Shown here: piece by piece, positions 1 to 11,488 of the stretch
How positions within the stretch are numbered: position 1 is the first letter of the stretch
Layout of the letters: each line of letters starts with the position of its first letter
Assembly (NCBI GenBank): GCA_009746045.1
Contig: RPFO01000104.1
Coordinates: 5,586,395 to 5,650,394 of the forward strand
DNA: 64,000 bases
Direction of reading: 5' to 3'
Origin: Mesostigma viride
Taxonomy: Eukaryota; Streptophyta; Mesostigmatophyceae; Mesostigmatales; Mesostigmataceae
Translations under genes and position numbers: made by a program
The notes under the pieces: generated by a model
Databases searched by the model: none
What the model was told of the DNA's origin: nothing
What the model saw: the letters and a program-made list of their open reading frames with translations, nothing else

Positions 1-136
1 CTCGGGCCATGCCAGCAATCCAGCATACCAAGAAGGCTTCACAAACAATGAAAAATGCTGCCCTGCTAGCGCATCCGCAGTCTCTATCACCCCCTCTCTC
101 CACACGACGTCGAGCACCCTTGTGTATACCCCGCAC

Positions 137-1325
137 CTCGGCCGGCGGCGCGCTGGCACCCGTCACCCCCATCAGCGCCATCTGCGCATCCACCAGCGCG
201 GAGGAGGGCATTCCCATCATCAGCAGCGCCATGGCGCGGCCCGTGAGCGCCGCAGCGTTGTCGTCTTGCATCTCCAGAACCTGGTGGCGTGCATAGGAGT
301 GGTGGTGGATGTACATAAGTAGACGATACATGGAAGCAAATACTTGAGGGGGCAAGGTGTGGATATAGATAGCAGCAAGGACAAGGGGTAGCGGATAGAT
401 ATGAACAGAGAAGCGTGGAACGATGACACAAGCAGAAGAAACAAAAAAAACATAGGCCATGGCTATCGGCGCACACAGGGAGATGGATGCCTATAAATAG
501 AAGAGTGGCAGAAGGTTATGCGCATGGGAAGACAGAGTTACCATTTGGCCCTTGTTGCGCCCATCCATGTAACACGGCAGAAAGCCGACGTCATAGTTAT
601 GTCATTGCTGTGCCAAAACTGAGGTTCAGTTTTGAAAAGTAAATGAAAGCTTTGGGTTGCGTGATGAGAGCCATCTGCACAAATCTAGCACGTGATCTCG
701 ACGCCTACAAAAATAGAATCGGTTATATCCTTCGTAATAAATGATAATAGCTGGAGCACAAGCAGGCAAGGCCGCAAGGCAGGAACGGCAGTAGCGCACA
801 TGAGCCAGGTAGTGTTGACTGGTCCGTTGGATGCCTACTGGCTTTGCTACATGTTCAAGGAAGATGGTGGTGTTAGCAAGTTTCGAGGACTGCGGGACAG
901 GGTGGGCGGGGGGGGGAAGCAGGAAGGGGGGGCCAGGGGGAGAGGGATTGGGACCGAGAGGGACGTGTACGGCTCGCCTCTTCCTTACTGCGTTGCCCAT
1001 GCTCTTGGTGTGTGCTGGCATGCCGTTGGACATGCCACACTGTACGTAAGCCCAAGACGTTCTGGCTGGGTGAATGTGTGGGCGATGAGGCCGCAAATAC
1101 CTGACGGTTGGAGAAATGAGACGTCGAACACGCAGAAAACGTAGGTGCACATGCAGGCAGATGTAGATTTACCTTCGAGAACGTGCACGCGGCGAGCAGA
1201 GGTTTGGATGACGTGAGTTGACCCTCGCCCATGCGAAGGAGCTGCTTAATTCCGTCATTGCGCCGCTGTGAGCCTTGCTGCGGTGTGGCCAGGTTGAAAG
1301 GCCATGGGTCAGCCATGGGTTTCAT
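137..1325 (-). CDS. TPR-repeat protein, first two exons (gene continues past the left edge)
   Basis: Two minus-strand segments join in phase. Exon 1 is 1173-1325, with the first in-frame ATG at 1323-1325, and ends TTCTCGAAG before GTAAAT. Exon 2 is 137-280, after an acceptor CACCAG, and ends GCCGAG before GTGCGG. Both lengths are multiples of three. The joined product has the small/large residue pattern of a tetratricopeptide repeat: FSKVLEMQDDNAAAL, then GRAMALLMMG and SALVDAQMAL. TPR proteins are protein-interaction scaffolds; no particular family can be named from about 100 residues. The frame stays open upstream of the ATG for a further 16 codons, so the true start or an earlier exon is uncertain. 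The gene should continue left of position 137. Intron 1 is 892 bp. Confidence 0.5.
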
Positions 1326-3702
1326 CCGTTGCGCAAAGCTTGGCAACGATGGTCTTGCTGCGCGGTACACCAAGTTGCCACCGGCGCATCATCCCACTAG
1401 TCTCAGTCTGGTCACCATAATTGACAACCATAAAAGTTGCCTCATAACGCAAAATTGATTGTTGTCCATGTTCGCCTTTCCTCGAAGGTCAAGCCTTAGT
1501 GGCTTACATCACAATGGCGAGCACCGCGCGTCACAGCGCTGGAAGAAACCTAATACGTAAGGCAACCCATCCTGGTGAGTATACTAATGATAGAATTTTA
1601 CATACTAACAAATTCTAATTCCCATTTTGATTAGTACGTGGCAGACAATAAGGGTGAAGATAACGACATCACTTTAAGCGTAATTCTCTTTCTCGTAGTC
1701 AAATTAATTGAATGAAATGCCTTCTAAAGCCAGGCTAAAGCCACGGTTATTCTCGTGCGCTGTTCGCGGCACCGCTGTAATGCTACAAATTAAGGAAAAC
1801 GTCCGACTTCGTATCCACCAGGACACGTGGGCGCCATCTCGTTCAGGCAGCCATCATAATATAGGGAGCGAGTTGGAAATGTTTGCTGGCGGACCATGGG
1901 CGGACACGCGGTAGATCGCGGCGCTCTGGCGCTGCGCATCCAGCGCTGGAACAGTGACTGGGTGTCGTTCAGGGTGCTCAGGGTGCACTGGTGCAGTGTG
2001 ATGACTTTGCCATGCCATGCGAGAGCCATTGCCATCCGCCTACCGCCAGCTGCAGGCTTGCCTGCTTCAGCCGTTCAGCACCATGCCATTGGATGCCAGA
2101 GCTTCTTGCAAGCCAGTACGGTGGTTCCTAGTCACTTGGTAGTTGCTACGCCTGGTCTCTGCTGCCCATACCGTATTGTGCAGCGTGGGCAACAACAACA
2201 ACAACAACAACGCCTGGTGCTGCCGCGTGCCGGGCACGAAACGCCGCGCCGCGCCTTTGGGGTTTGCCCGTCACTTCTGGGCCGGACCAGGGTGGTCAGC
2301 GGCATCTACCAGAAGCCACAAGATGGCCTTGGAACGTCCTAGTCTCGCGTGGCGCCACCCGGTCCAACCAACGGATCCTCGGGTTTGCAAGCTCAGCCGG
2401 ACACGGCGCCATCGCTTGCTCCATACACAGCTGGCTTTTTCTTTTGAGCGTGACCGGCCCTTGCCTCGCCGAAGCGTGCGTTGTTCTCATTATTTCTGAT
2501 GGCATAAGTATGCCTCCTTCCTGCAGGATTTTGCCAGCCCACGATTACGGCTTAACAACTCTTGATCTAGCAGACGAGGAGGATCAGAGGGTAAGCGGGG
2601 GATTTATGGCAACCTCACTTGACCACGGAGATCTTGCCATGTTACATGGCCACGTAGCATGGGGAGGGATTTGGGGAGCTAGAAAAGCGATTGTTAGAGC
2701 CTCGCCTTGGATGTGATTGGTTTTCTTTTCGCCTAAGTTTGATCACCTGTTGCTAAGGAAACTTTAGATATCTTTATCAGGCCTGGAGGACAGAGGCGTC
2801 GATTTTTACGCGTTTGCTTGTTGCGCTGGCATGCCTTGGCTCGACATCCAGTAGTGAAGCTTCTGCACGCCCATTTGGGATCGCTGTTTGAAATTTCCGT
2901 TTAAGTGCGGTCGAGAACTTTATATTTATACATTTGCTGACTTATTTCCACATCCAATGCGTATGTGTGCGTGCTTGTTTCGTTGGCCGGACCATGGACC
3001 TGGCCGGTGCTTGATGCGCGACCAGATTCGCGCATTGACCGTTGCGTTGATGATGGTAGATGCTATTCCCGAGGAACACACCGAATCTATAGCGCGCGCT
3101 TTCGTCCAGGCAATGTCCGACGTGTCACGAATTGGATTGACCCGCGCCAGGCCCTCCCAGTAAAAGGTGCGTGGCCTCATTCGATCTTTTGGTTATGACG
3201 AATACCGGCAGCCTGTTCGATGCAGTTATCGCGTGTAGCCTAACTCTGGCTTTTTTACCCATGTACGCGTCCTGTTTTCCCCATCGGGCAGGTATCGTGC
3301 ATGGATTTTTTTTTTTGCGAGGAATCCTTTATTTTTCTTTGTTGCTTTTCTCGTCTTGTTTAGTGGTTGAGGTGTAAAGGGCAAGAGGCTTGTCTTCATG
3401 ATATGTATGCACATGAAACGCTTTTGGTTCACTTCATACGTGTCTGGCAGGAAAGGTGTGTCTTCCCCCCCCCCCCCAACCCTTCATCTAGTTCAAAAAG
3501 TTTTTTGAACTAGAAGGTAATTCTTTTTTATTTAAGTGGCTGATGATGGAAGTGTGCTCTTTTCTTTCTCTGTTGTTTTCTTGTTGTTCTTTTGCTTATT
3601 ATGCCCTTTCCAGAGACTTCCTTCAAACTTTCGCCAGCGGTTTTTAACCAGCAAATTCATTTTCCCAAAAAGTCCCCAGTTGTTTAAAATATTTCGGCAA
3701 CC
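1326..3702. promoter_or_regulatory. Intergenic region between the TPR gene and RAB11 (divergent promoters)
   Basis: The two flanking genes point away from each other, so both promoters should lie here. No convincing coding signal was found. A (CAA)n run lies near 2190-2213, a poly-T near 3307-3316 and a poly-C at about 3467-3477. At 3488-3513 there is an inverted repeat with 11-bp arms (CTAGTTCAAAA) about 190 bp upstream of the RAB11 start. The last 170 bp before the RAB11 ATG are T-rich. Confidence 0.4.
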
Positions 3703-4353
3703 ATGTCTCACAAGCCAGACGACGAGTACGACTACCTGTTCAAGGTTGTGTTGATCGGTGACTCGGGTGTCGGCAAGTCCAACCTGCTGTCCCGCTTCAC
3801 ACGCAACGAGTTCTGCCTCGAGTCCAAGTCCACGATCGGCGTGGAGTTTGCGACGCGCAGCATCAAGGTCGAGGGCAAGACGATCAAGGCACAGATCTGG
3901 GATACGGCAGGCCAGGAACGCTACCGCGCAATCACCAGCGCCTACTACCGCGGCGCGGTTGGCGCGCTGCTGGTCTACGACATCACCAAGGCAGTCACGT
4001 ATGAGAACGTGGAGCGCTGGCTTAAGGAGCTGCGCGACCACGCGGACAGCAACATCGTGATCATGCTCGTGGGCAACAAGAGCGACCTGCGTCACCTGCG
4101 CGCGGTCAACACGGAAGACGCACGCGTGTTTGCGGAGCGCGAGGGGCTCTCGTTCATTGAGACGTCGGCGCTGGAGTCGACCAACGTTGAGGATGCGTTC
4201 CACCGCAGCCTGACAGAGATCTACCGCATCGTCTCCATCAAGGCGCTCGCCTCGCAGGAGACGCGCGAGGTCGGGCCCTCGGAGGGCACCACCATCCTCG
4301 TCTCTGATAACACCGCCAACAACCAGGAGGCGAAGAAGAAGGGCTGCTGCTAG
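3703..4353 (+). CDS. RAB11: Rab11-family small GTPase
   Basis: A 216-residue Rab GTPase that switches recycling-endosome and trans-Golgi traffic by GTP binding and hydrolysis. All nucleotide-binding motifs are present: P-loop GDSGVGKS at 19-26, switch I STIGVEF at 43-49, WDTAGQE at 66-72, GNKSD at 124-128 and ETSAL at 153-157. The variable tail ends KKGCC, a double-cysteine geranylgeranylation site that anchors it to membranes. The start region ([20 protein letters not shown]) is typical of Rab11. Length matches the family (about 215). The coding sequence has no intron and strong G/C preference at third positions, unlike GCN5 and CHLM in this window, which have 11 and 10 introns. A 5'UTR intron cannot be excluded: a polypyrimidine-AG occurs near 3613. 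Confidence 0.97.
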   Translation: MSHKPDDEYDYLFKVVLIGDSGVGKSNLLSRFTRNEFCLESKSTIGVEFATRSIKVEGKTIKAQIWDTAGQERYRAITSAYYRGAVGALLVYDITKAVTYENVERWLKELRDHADSNIVIMLVGNKSDLRHLRAVNTEDARVFAEREGLSFIETSALESTNVEDAFHRSLTEIYRIVSIKALASQETREVGPSEGTTILVSDNTANNQEAKKKGCC

Positions 4354-5393
4354 ACCCTGGGTTGGATTCGTTTCCTTCAGCCGGACTTGGCACGCCCTGG
4401 CCGGCTACGCAGGCAGCAAGGAGATCTTTTCCCTCTTAGCAGCTGTTTGCCGTGGGAGCTGTGATGCCAGGCAGTGACCAGACGCTTTTTCCGCTTGGCA
4501 GCTGTTAGGTGTTAGCTGGTCCGAGTTGCGCTGCCTGGGAGGACAATGCCTGCACTGCTGATGGAAGCTGCTGTGCTTGGCACAGGTCCTGGTTTGGAGT
4601 ATTCTCATGGATGTCGGGTCTTCGTTGGTTCACAGGCGATTCGAGTGGATCCACAGTAGGTGATTTTAGTTCAGAAATTTTTCGGGTTTGTGTGCTGATA
4701 AGGCAGCATGGACGCATGGTCGCGCAACTGGCTTGAGGCTGTAGATAGTCCTGGACATGTATAGCAGCTTGCAATATCAAGGCGACTAGTATGCAGGTGA
4801 GTTCCCTCCCCGCAAATTGATAGCATGCAGGATGTTCAGCCACGCACTTATATATTTGGTCACGTCTGTTTGGTTTACTGTGCATGTTGAAGTATGTCAT
4901 AATGATCAGTAAAAATATTTCATGGCTTATGTTGCCGGAATGATCAAAGTGAAGCAGGCAAGTTACAAATCCTTGCATGCAGCGTCCGCTGCCAAGAGCG
5001 CCACACCCGGGCCGAGCTCTAAATATGCAAGCTCCCTCTTGTCACCCGAACCATCCGACACTGTCGCCTCCTCTTTGCCGGCCATCTTGCCCGTACAGAC
5101 CAGGTGAATACCGATGTGGGCCCTGCGGGCGGGCTTAGGACTGTACCAGGTAGCCGTACACCTCCTATGGCAGGGTCCCCTTAATTTGTCCCGTCGCAAC
5201 CCACTGGCAAACTTGCGCGCGCCCCGCACCGACATGGCGCGACCCCGACCTGTGTGACGCAATTGCAGGGCTTCTGGGATTATCTGTACTCTGCCGCCCA
5301 CATGTGATACTGTAGAAAAGGAGAAATGGGCTGCCGTCTGCGATAAGCACCTTAATTCCTGAGGGGCATGAGCACTCCTGTTTGCCACTCATA
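4354..5393. other. RAB11 3' flank and part of a dispersed repeat
   Basis: Contains the RAB11 3'UTR and downstream spacer. No gene was seen. From about 5130 to 5390 the sequence matches 36440-36670 (dispersed repeat Y, listed separately), so the right quarter is transposon-derived. Confidence 0.5.
5130..5390 (+). repeat. Dispersed repeat Y, copy 1
   Basis: About 250 bp that aligns with 36440-36670 in the same orientation. Shared stretches include GGCAGGGTCCCCTT, CAACCCACTGGCAAACTTG and GCGATAAGCACCTT. The other copy can be read as a short protein stretch (QLLEDAGLLGLSVL); this one has indels that break it. It is probably a relic of an unrecognised transposon ORF. It directly abuts the 5' end of the ORF1-only element beginning near 5394. 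Confidence 0.6.
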
Positions 5394-5634
5394 GCCACGA
5401 GGTAGCCGGAGCATGCAGGTGTAGTTTACACCCTACCATGGCAGGAACGGTACCAACGTGACGAAATGTCTGACGGCGGTATGGCTGACGGCGGAGTTCA
5501 GATCTTTTGCATCTGAGCCCCAAATTCGGTCAGACCACTTGCATTCGATGCGCTTTTTTGAGACGCACCCGCCAGTATAATCGGTTACGGCTGAAACGCA
5601 GTATTGCCGAAGTTATCACGTGACAGGCAGAGCT

Positions 5635-5787
5635 ATGACGACCCCTAAAGCAAAACGGGGTTTGGAAAAGGAGCTTACCGGCTCCCAGCCCAACCCGCTC
5701 GCCATCGTTCTTGCCCAGCCGCCTGGGCTCGCCAACCCACCGCCAGCAGCCCCATCGCCCAGCGCCTCGCCTGAGCCCAAGAAACCT
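5635..5787 (+). pseudogene. ORF1 N-terminal fragment (element 1)
   Basis: Encodes a Pro/Ala/Ser-rich head (MTTPKAKRG, later PSASPEPKKP) matching the start of the intact 469-residue ORF1 at 37394-38803 (PAASPEPKRSRP). The reading frame is broken at 5788, where inverted R sequence begins. It is a disordered N-terminal region with no domain of its own. Confidence 0.75.
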
Positions 5788-5981
5788 CTGTCGCGTTTGC
5801 GTGCCATATCATCCTGGACTGGTCATTACCGCTACTTGGAATGCATCCACTATCAGCAGTAATCATGTGTGAGATATGCCACCTAGGTGGCATATCTCAC
5901 ACATGATTACTGCTGATAGTGGATGCATTCCAAGTAGCGGTAATGACCAGTCCAGGATGATATGGCACGCAAACGCGACAG
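5788..5981. repeat. Perfect 194-bp palindrome at the left end of the R array
   Basis: Two 97-bp arms, 5788-5884 and 5885-5981, are exact reverse complements with no spacer. The centre is CCTAGG. The right arm is ordinary R-unit sequence. The left arm is the same R segment inverted and joined to the LINE-like ORF1. No mismatch was found in either arm, so the fold-back is either very recent or an assembly product. Confidence 0.9.
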
Positions 5982-6896
5982 CTGTCGCGTCCGTGATCTA
6001 TCACGTCCGCAATTCAGATTTTAGCGTAATTCTGACGTCCGCAGCCTTGTGCGGGTTGCTATACCGCGGCCCGGTACTGACGCCGCAGATCTCAATTGTA
6101 CTCACGCGCCAAGTCTGCTGAATTTGCTGACGGAACTTTTGGGCGGACCTGAATTTCACTGACATTCGTCACAAGGGCAGTTTGCCGAATGCTGGTACGC
6201 AGCAAGCCGGCGAGGCACTGAGCAGATGTGCAATTTCAGGATTTCAACGTGGGACACCAGACACAAATGCAAGGAAGCCCCAGGCGGTGCCTGGCATAGC
6301 CGACAGATTTGCCCTTGTATATTTGTGTTCGCTTGACAGATAAAGCTTGAAGTTTAGCTTGTCGGAAATTAGACAATGTTATGATTGGCTGATGTCTAAA
6401 GTGGCGCTAGTGGCGCCAGCCGCCAGGTTTGAGCTTTGAGCAGTATAGAAGGATGAGCAACGTACGAACCATGGTGGTCGTTGTTCGTCCGTTTCTCTCC
6501 CTCACAACTGGTTTGTTGTCTTCATGGGGTGAAATAGTTCGAGCAGCCCGGAGCAGCCCCCGTGAGTGGTTGCATGCAGTCAGTTGCCATGAGGATGGAC
6601 TGACGGATATGACAATGTATTGGTTTTGTTAAGAATGTGTGTAAGACTGAGAACGAGACAAGGGACAGGGCCTTCGGGCACCCTGGTCGTCGTTGGCAAG
6701 AATGCCAGTAGGAACTAGGTCGGGAACACACGCGCACTGCCGCCACAAGGGGCCTGCAGTGGCGTCAACCAAGGGACCTCACAGCTGCTCTTATAACTAC
6801 AACATTACAACTCGACACTCTTTGTAATTCGTCATGTATCTCATTGGAATTGAAATGTCTTTTGGTTGCTTTAATGATAAAGCATGGTCTCATTAA
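5885..6896 (+). repeat. R unit 1 (5'-truncated)
   Basis: Last 1012 bp of the tandem unit R, beginning at the palindrome centre and ending in TCATTAA. It corresponds to 7322-8340 of unit 2 with only small indels. No ORF over 75 codons and no similarity I recognise. Confidence 0.9.
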
Positions 6897-8340
6897 GAAT
6901 CGGCTGGTTGGGCCGGATTGCCTGTCATGAAGGTGGCGGTGCCATAAAGGACCGCACCTTTCATTCTCATTTTAAACGGACGAACAACCCATGATGGGTT
7001 CAGTCCGGCCAGCCTGGATGTTCCTCCTGCTTCACCCAGGGAAGCACAAGGAAAAGGTTATTGCTTAGCCTTCAAAAGCATCTGAAGAGGTTAGGCTTTT
7101 CCCGGTAAAAAGCCATCGAAGGGGTTATTGCTAAGCCTTTAAAAGCATATGCATGTTAAGGTTGTTGCTGATCCTGGAAAAGCATCTTGGAGCAGCTGGA
7201 TTTTTTTTTTCTTTTTGCTGCTGCCTGGAATGACGCCCTCTTTGGGCTTCCTTCTTTAGTGTGAGATGCCTTTCTTTCACTTTTTGCTCTCACGTTGTTG
7301 TGAGCTAAATAGTGGGGGAGGAGGTGGCATATCTCACACATGATTACTGCTGATAGTGGATGCATTCCAAGTAGCGGTAATGACCAGTCCAGGATGATAT
7401 GGCACGCAAACGCGACAGCTGTCGCGTCCGTGATCTATCACGTCCGCAATTCAGATTTTAGCGTAATTCTGACGTCCGCAGCCTTGTGCGGGTTGCTATA
7501 CCGCGGCCCGGTACTGACGCCGCAGATCTCAATTGTACTCACGCGCCAAGTCTGCTGAATTTGCTGACGGAACTTTTGGGCGGACCTGAATTTCACTGAC
7601 ATTCGTACGTCACAAGGGCAGTTTGCCGAATGCTGGTACGCAGCAAGCCGGCGAGGCACTGAGCAGATGTGCAATTTCAGGATTTCAACGTGGGACACCA
7701 GACACAAATGCAAGGAAGCCCCAGGCGGTGCCTGGCATAGCCGACAGATTTGCCCTTGTATATTTGTGTTCGCTTGACAGATAAAGCTTGAAGTTTAGCT
7801 TGTCGGAAATTAGACAATGTTATGATTGGCTGATGTCTAAAGTGGCGCTAGTGGCGCCAGCCGCCAGGTTTAGTGAGCTTTGAGCAGTATAGAAGGATGA
7901 GCAACGTACGAACCATGGTGGTCGTTGTTCGTCCGTTTCTCTCCCTCACAACTGGTTTGTTGTCTTCATGGGGTGAAATAGTTCGAGCAGCCCGGAGCAG
8001 CCCCCGTGAGTGGTTGCATGCAGTCAGTTGCCATGAGGATGGACTGACGGATATGACAATGTATTGGTTTTGTTAAGAATGTGTGTAAGACTGAGAACGA
8101 GACAAGGGACAGGGCCTTCGGGCACCCTGGTCGTCGTTGGCAAGAATGCCAGTAGGAACTAGGTCGGGAACACACGCGCACTGCCGCCACAAGGGGCCTG
8201 CAGTGGCGTCAACCAAGGGACCTCACAGCTGCTCTTATAACTACAACATTACAACTCGACACTCTTTGTAATTCGTCATGTATCTCATTGGAATTGAAAT
8301 GTCTTTTGGTTGCTTTAATGATAAAGCATGGTCTCATTAA
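6897..8340 (+). repeat. R unit 2 (complete, 1444 bp)
   Basis: Reference copy of unit R. It starts GAATCGGCTGG directly after the TTAA that ends unit 1 and itself ends in TTAA (8337-8340). The first 125 bp contain nested inverted repeats: an outer GGCCGGA/TCCGGCC pair enclosing a GGTGGCGGT/ACCGCACC hairpin and an AACCCAT-G-ATGGGTT hairpin. Next come degenerate repeats around AAAAGCATC and TTATTGCTAAGCC. Near the 3' end there is a GCTTTA-ATGA-TAAAGC hairpin. No terminal inverted repeat and no coding capacity. PiggyBac element P1 is inserted exactly at its right TTAA. Confidence 0.9.
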
Positions 8341-10051
8341 CTCGTCGTCTGTCTCTGGTCCTCTACGGAGTTGAACTCAGTCCTCTCTAGAGGACCGAGT
8401 TTTTGGGTTTCGTAGAAAATTCGCCCCGGTCAGAATGTTTGACAAAAAAATTCTCTCAAAATTTATTCAAATACTACGTGAAAAGATCTTTCTTGGACAT
8501 ATTTTTGGGATTTTTTTGGATTTTGTATGAGCGGCTAAATGTACGGTCAAAGTACAGGTGGTAAGGGTACTTTTCCACGTGAAACGCGAGTTCCGGAAAT
8601 GCACGACCTAGCCATGGCGGCTCGCGCCCATGCATGCAGTTTACGTTTGCGGACGAGTTATCTGTCCAAACTCAGGAAATAGATTTAATATGCCCTAAAG
8701 ATGATAAAAATCAATTTTTAGCTCGCGGGGATGCGATTTACCCGGTGTCGGCACTGTTCTTGCTGGAAAAAACTGCGATAAGGCAGGTCGACGGAATTGA
8801 TGACTGCGCTTGCTTTCCGGCGCAATTTCAATGGCTGATAGGTTTCTTTCTACATTGTAACATGCATTGTATTAGAATAAATTGAGTGACAGTATAGATT
8901 TGATGATTTCGACCATTCTGTCACGTCATGGCCTATGTGCCGCAAAGTGCCACTTTTGCGGGCACCGCCTGGGCCAAGGTAACGCCAGCCGTGCCAGGTA
9001 AAGCCGGATAATCGTTGCCTCTTCGTTTCTTGATGTTCGTACATGAGTTTAAGCTTGCGAGGCGTTGTCAGGTTCAAGTCTTGATGCTCTTTCTTGACCG
9101 TTGCCTGCCCCTCTCTAAAACCCCCTTTTCAGATGATGTTATCAGGCATTTGCCTTAACCCAGTGTAGTTGTGCAGGGTTTTAGGAGCTGTGCAGGTTTA
9201 AACACCTTCATAGATGTTAGTTATTCTTTTGCTACGTTCATACTGCATGATTGTGTGGCCACGGGCTGCGTCAAGGGTGCATTCAAGCTTTTACGGGTGA
9301 GTGAAAAGTCTTGGTGACAAACCACTGCCATCATGTGCCGGCAACTATGTTGGCCACATCATGGCAAGGCAAAACAGTTATAGCCATATCTATTGTTGTT
9401 AGAAACAAAGGAAATATGCTTAACCTACCCATTATATTGGTGGTTGACACTTATAATGTAACCCTTGGTTGGTAGGTATCCAAGCCCATTCCCTACATGC
9501 ATGCATAGGCTCTCACTACATGATAAGGTATGATATACCTGAAGTATGATGATGCAAGTGTGTTGTCCTGTAATGCTTGAAGGGAAATGAGTTGATTGGG
9601 GTGGTTGGTGGCCACGGTGGTGTAGTATGACCGCACTTACATGCTAGCAAAGTTAGCAAAAGCCCCATTCCTCTCCTGAGGACTGAGAGTTTTTTAATTG
9701 TTTCAGGCAGTTGCAGTGGCCAAATCGAGCCCAGTTTTTTGCCACGTTTCAAGAACTATATTGTTTACATGCCTATATTTTTTCTTCATGCACCAGGATT
9801 TGATTGAATTTTTTCCACTCGTTCTTATCCCGAAAAATGCAAATTCGCGAGGGGTGCCCAACGTCCGCGTAATTTTCAGGTGTCCGGGTCAAGTTTTCAC
9901 ATATGCAGTATTTTTGCCAACAAAATGACATCTAGTACACCCCTGATCCACATCAAAACATTTGGGATGGACCCCCCACCTAGTCGCTACACGCGGTTGA
10001 AAGTTGTCAACTCAGTCCTCCTGTGAGGACTGAGTTGGGACAGACGACGAG
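8341..10051. mobile_element. Non-autonomous piggyBac-type element P1
   Basis: A 1711-bp insertion flanked by TTAA at 8337-8340 and 10052-10055, the hallmark piggyBac target duplication. Terminal inverted repeats are 13 bp (CTCGTCGTCTGTC). Each end has a subterminal hairpin: 8374-8401 with arms AACTCAGTCCTCT/AGAGGACCGAGTT (one mismatch), and 10008-10037 with perfect 13-bp arms CAACTCAGTCCTC. No transposase is encoded; the longest ORF is 83 codons. About 450 bp (8572-9020) resemble the inverse of 12770-13195 in element P2. Confidence 0.88.
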
Positions 10052-10055
10052 TTAA

Positions 10056-11488
10056 GAATCGGCTGGTTGGGCCGGATTGCCTGTCATGAAGGTGGCGGTG
10101 CCATAAAGGACCGCACCTTTCATTCTCATTTTAAACGGACGAACAACCCATGATGGGTTCAGTCCGGCCAGCCTGGATGTTCCTCCTGCTTCACCCAGGG
10201 AAGCACAAGGAAAAGGTTATTGCTTAGCCTTCAAAAGCATCTGAAGAGGTTAGGCTTTTCCCGGTAAAAAGCCATCGAAGGGGTTATTGCTAAGCCTTTA
10301 AAAGCATATGCATGTTAAGGTTGTTGCTGATCCTGGAAAAGCATCTTGGAGCAGCTGGATTTTTTTTTTCTTTTTGCTGCTGCCTGGAATGACGCCCTCT
10401 TTGGGCTTCCTTCTTTAGTGTGAGATGCCTTTCTTTCACTTTTTGCTCTCACGTTGTTGTGAGCTAAATAGTGGGGGAGGAGGTGGCATATCTCACACAT
10501 GATTACTGCTGATAGTGGATGCATTCCAAGTAGCGGTAATGACCAGTCCAGGATGATATGGCACGCAAACGCGACAGCTGTCGCGTCCGTGATCTATCAC
10601 GTCCGCAATTCAGATTTTAGCGTAATTCTGACGTCCGCAGCCTTGTGCGGGTTGCTATACCGCGGCCCGGTACTGACGCCGCAGATCTCAATTGTACTCA
10701 CGCGCCAAGTCTGCTGAATTTGCTGACGGAACTTTTGGGCGGACCTGAATTTCACTGACATTCGTCACAAGGGCAGTTTGCCGAATGCTGGTACGCAGCA
10801 AGCCGGCGAGGCACTGAGCAGATGTGCAATTTCAGGATTTCAACGTGGGACACCAGACACAAATGCAAGGAAGCTTCAGGCGGTGCCTGGCATAGCCGAC
10901 AGATTTGCCCTTGTATATTTGTGTTCGCTTGACAGATAAAGCTTGAAGTTTAGCTTGTCGGAAATTAGACAATGTTATGATTGGCTGATGTCTAAAGTGG
11001 CGCTAGTGGCGCCAGCCGCCAGGTTTGAGCTTTGAGCAGTATAGAAGGATGAGCAACGAACCATGGTGGTCGTTGTTCGTCCGTTTCTCTCCCTCACAAC
11101 TGGTTTGTTGTCTTCATGGGGTGAAATAGTTCGAGCAGCCCGGAGCAGCCCCCGTGAGTGGTTGCATGCAGTCAGTTGCCATGAGGATGGACTGACAGAT
11201 ATGACAATGTATTGGTTTTGTTAAGAATGTGTGTAAGACTGAGAACGAGACAAGGGACAGGGCCTTCGGGCACCCTGGTCGTCGTTGGCAAGAATGCCAG
11301 TAGGAACTAGGTCGGGAACACACGCGCACTGCCGCCACAAGGGGCCTGCAGTGGCGTCAACCAAGGGACCTCACAGCTGCTCTTATAACTACAACATTAC
11401 AACTCGACACTCTTTGTAATTCGTCATGTATCTCATTGGAATTGAAATGTCTTTTGGTTGCTTTAATGATAAAGCATGGTCTCATTAA
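10056..11488 (+). repeat. R unit 3 (complete, 1433 bp)
   Basis: Full unit from GAATCGGCTGG to TCATTAA, nearly identical to unit 2. It lacks both 4-bp TACG insertions that unit 2 carries (near 10764 and 11058). It joins unit 4 head to tail through TTAA at 11485-11488. Confidence 0.9.

Noticed and set aside
6897-8340. Helitron or hammerhead-bearing retrozyme as identity of unit R
   Set aside because: No TC...CTRR ends next to a 3' hairpin, and no CUGANGA...GAAA core was found. The tandem layout alone does not decide.
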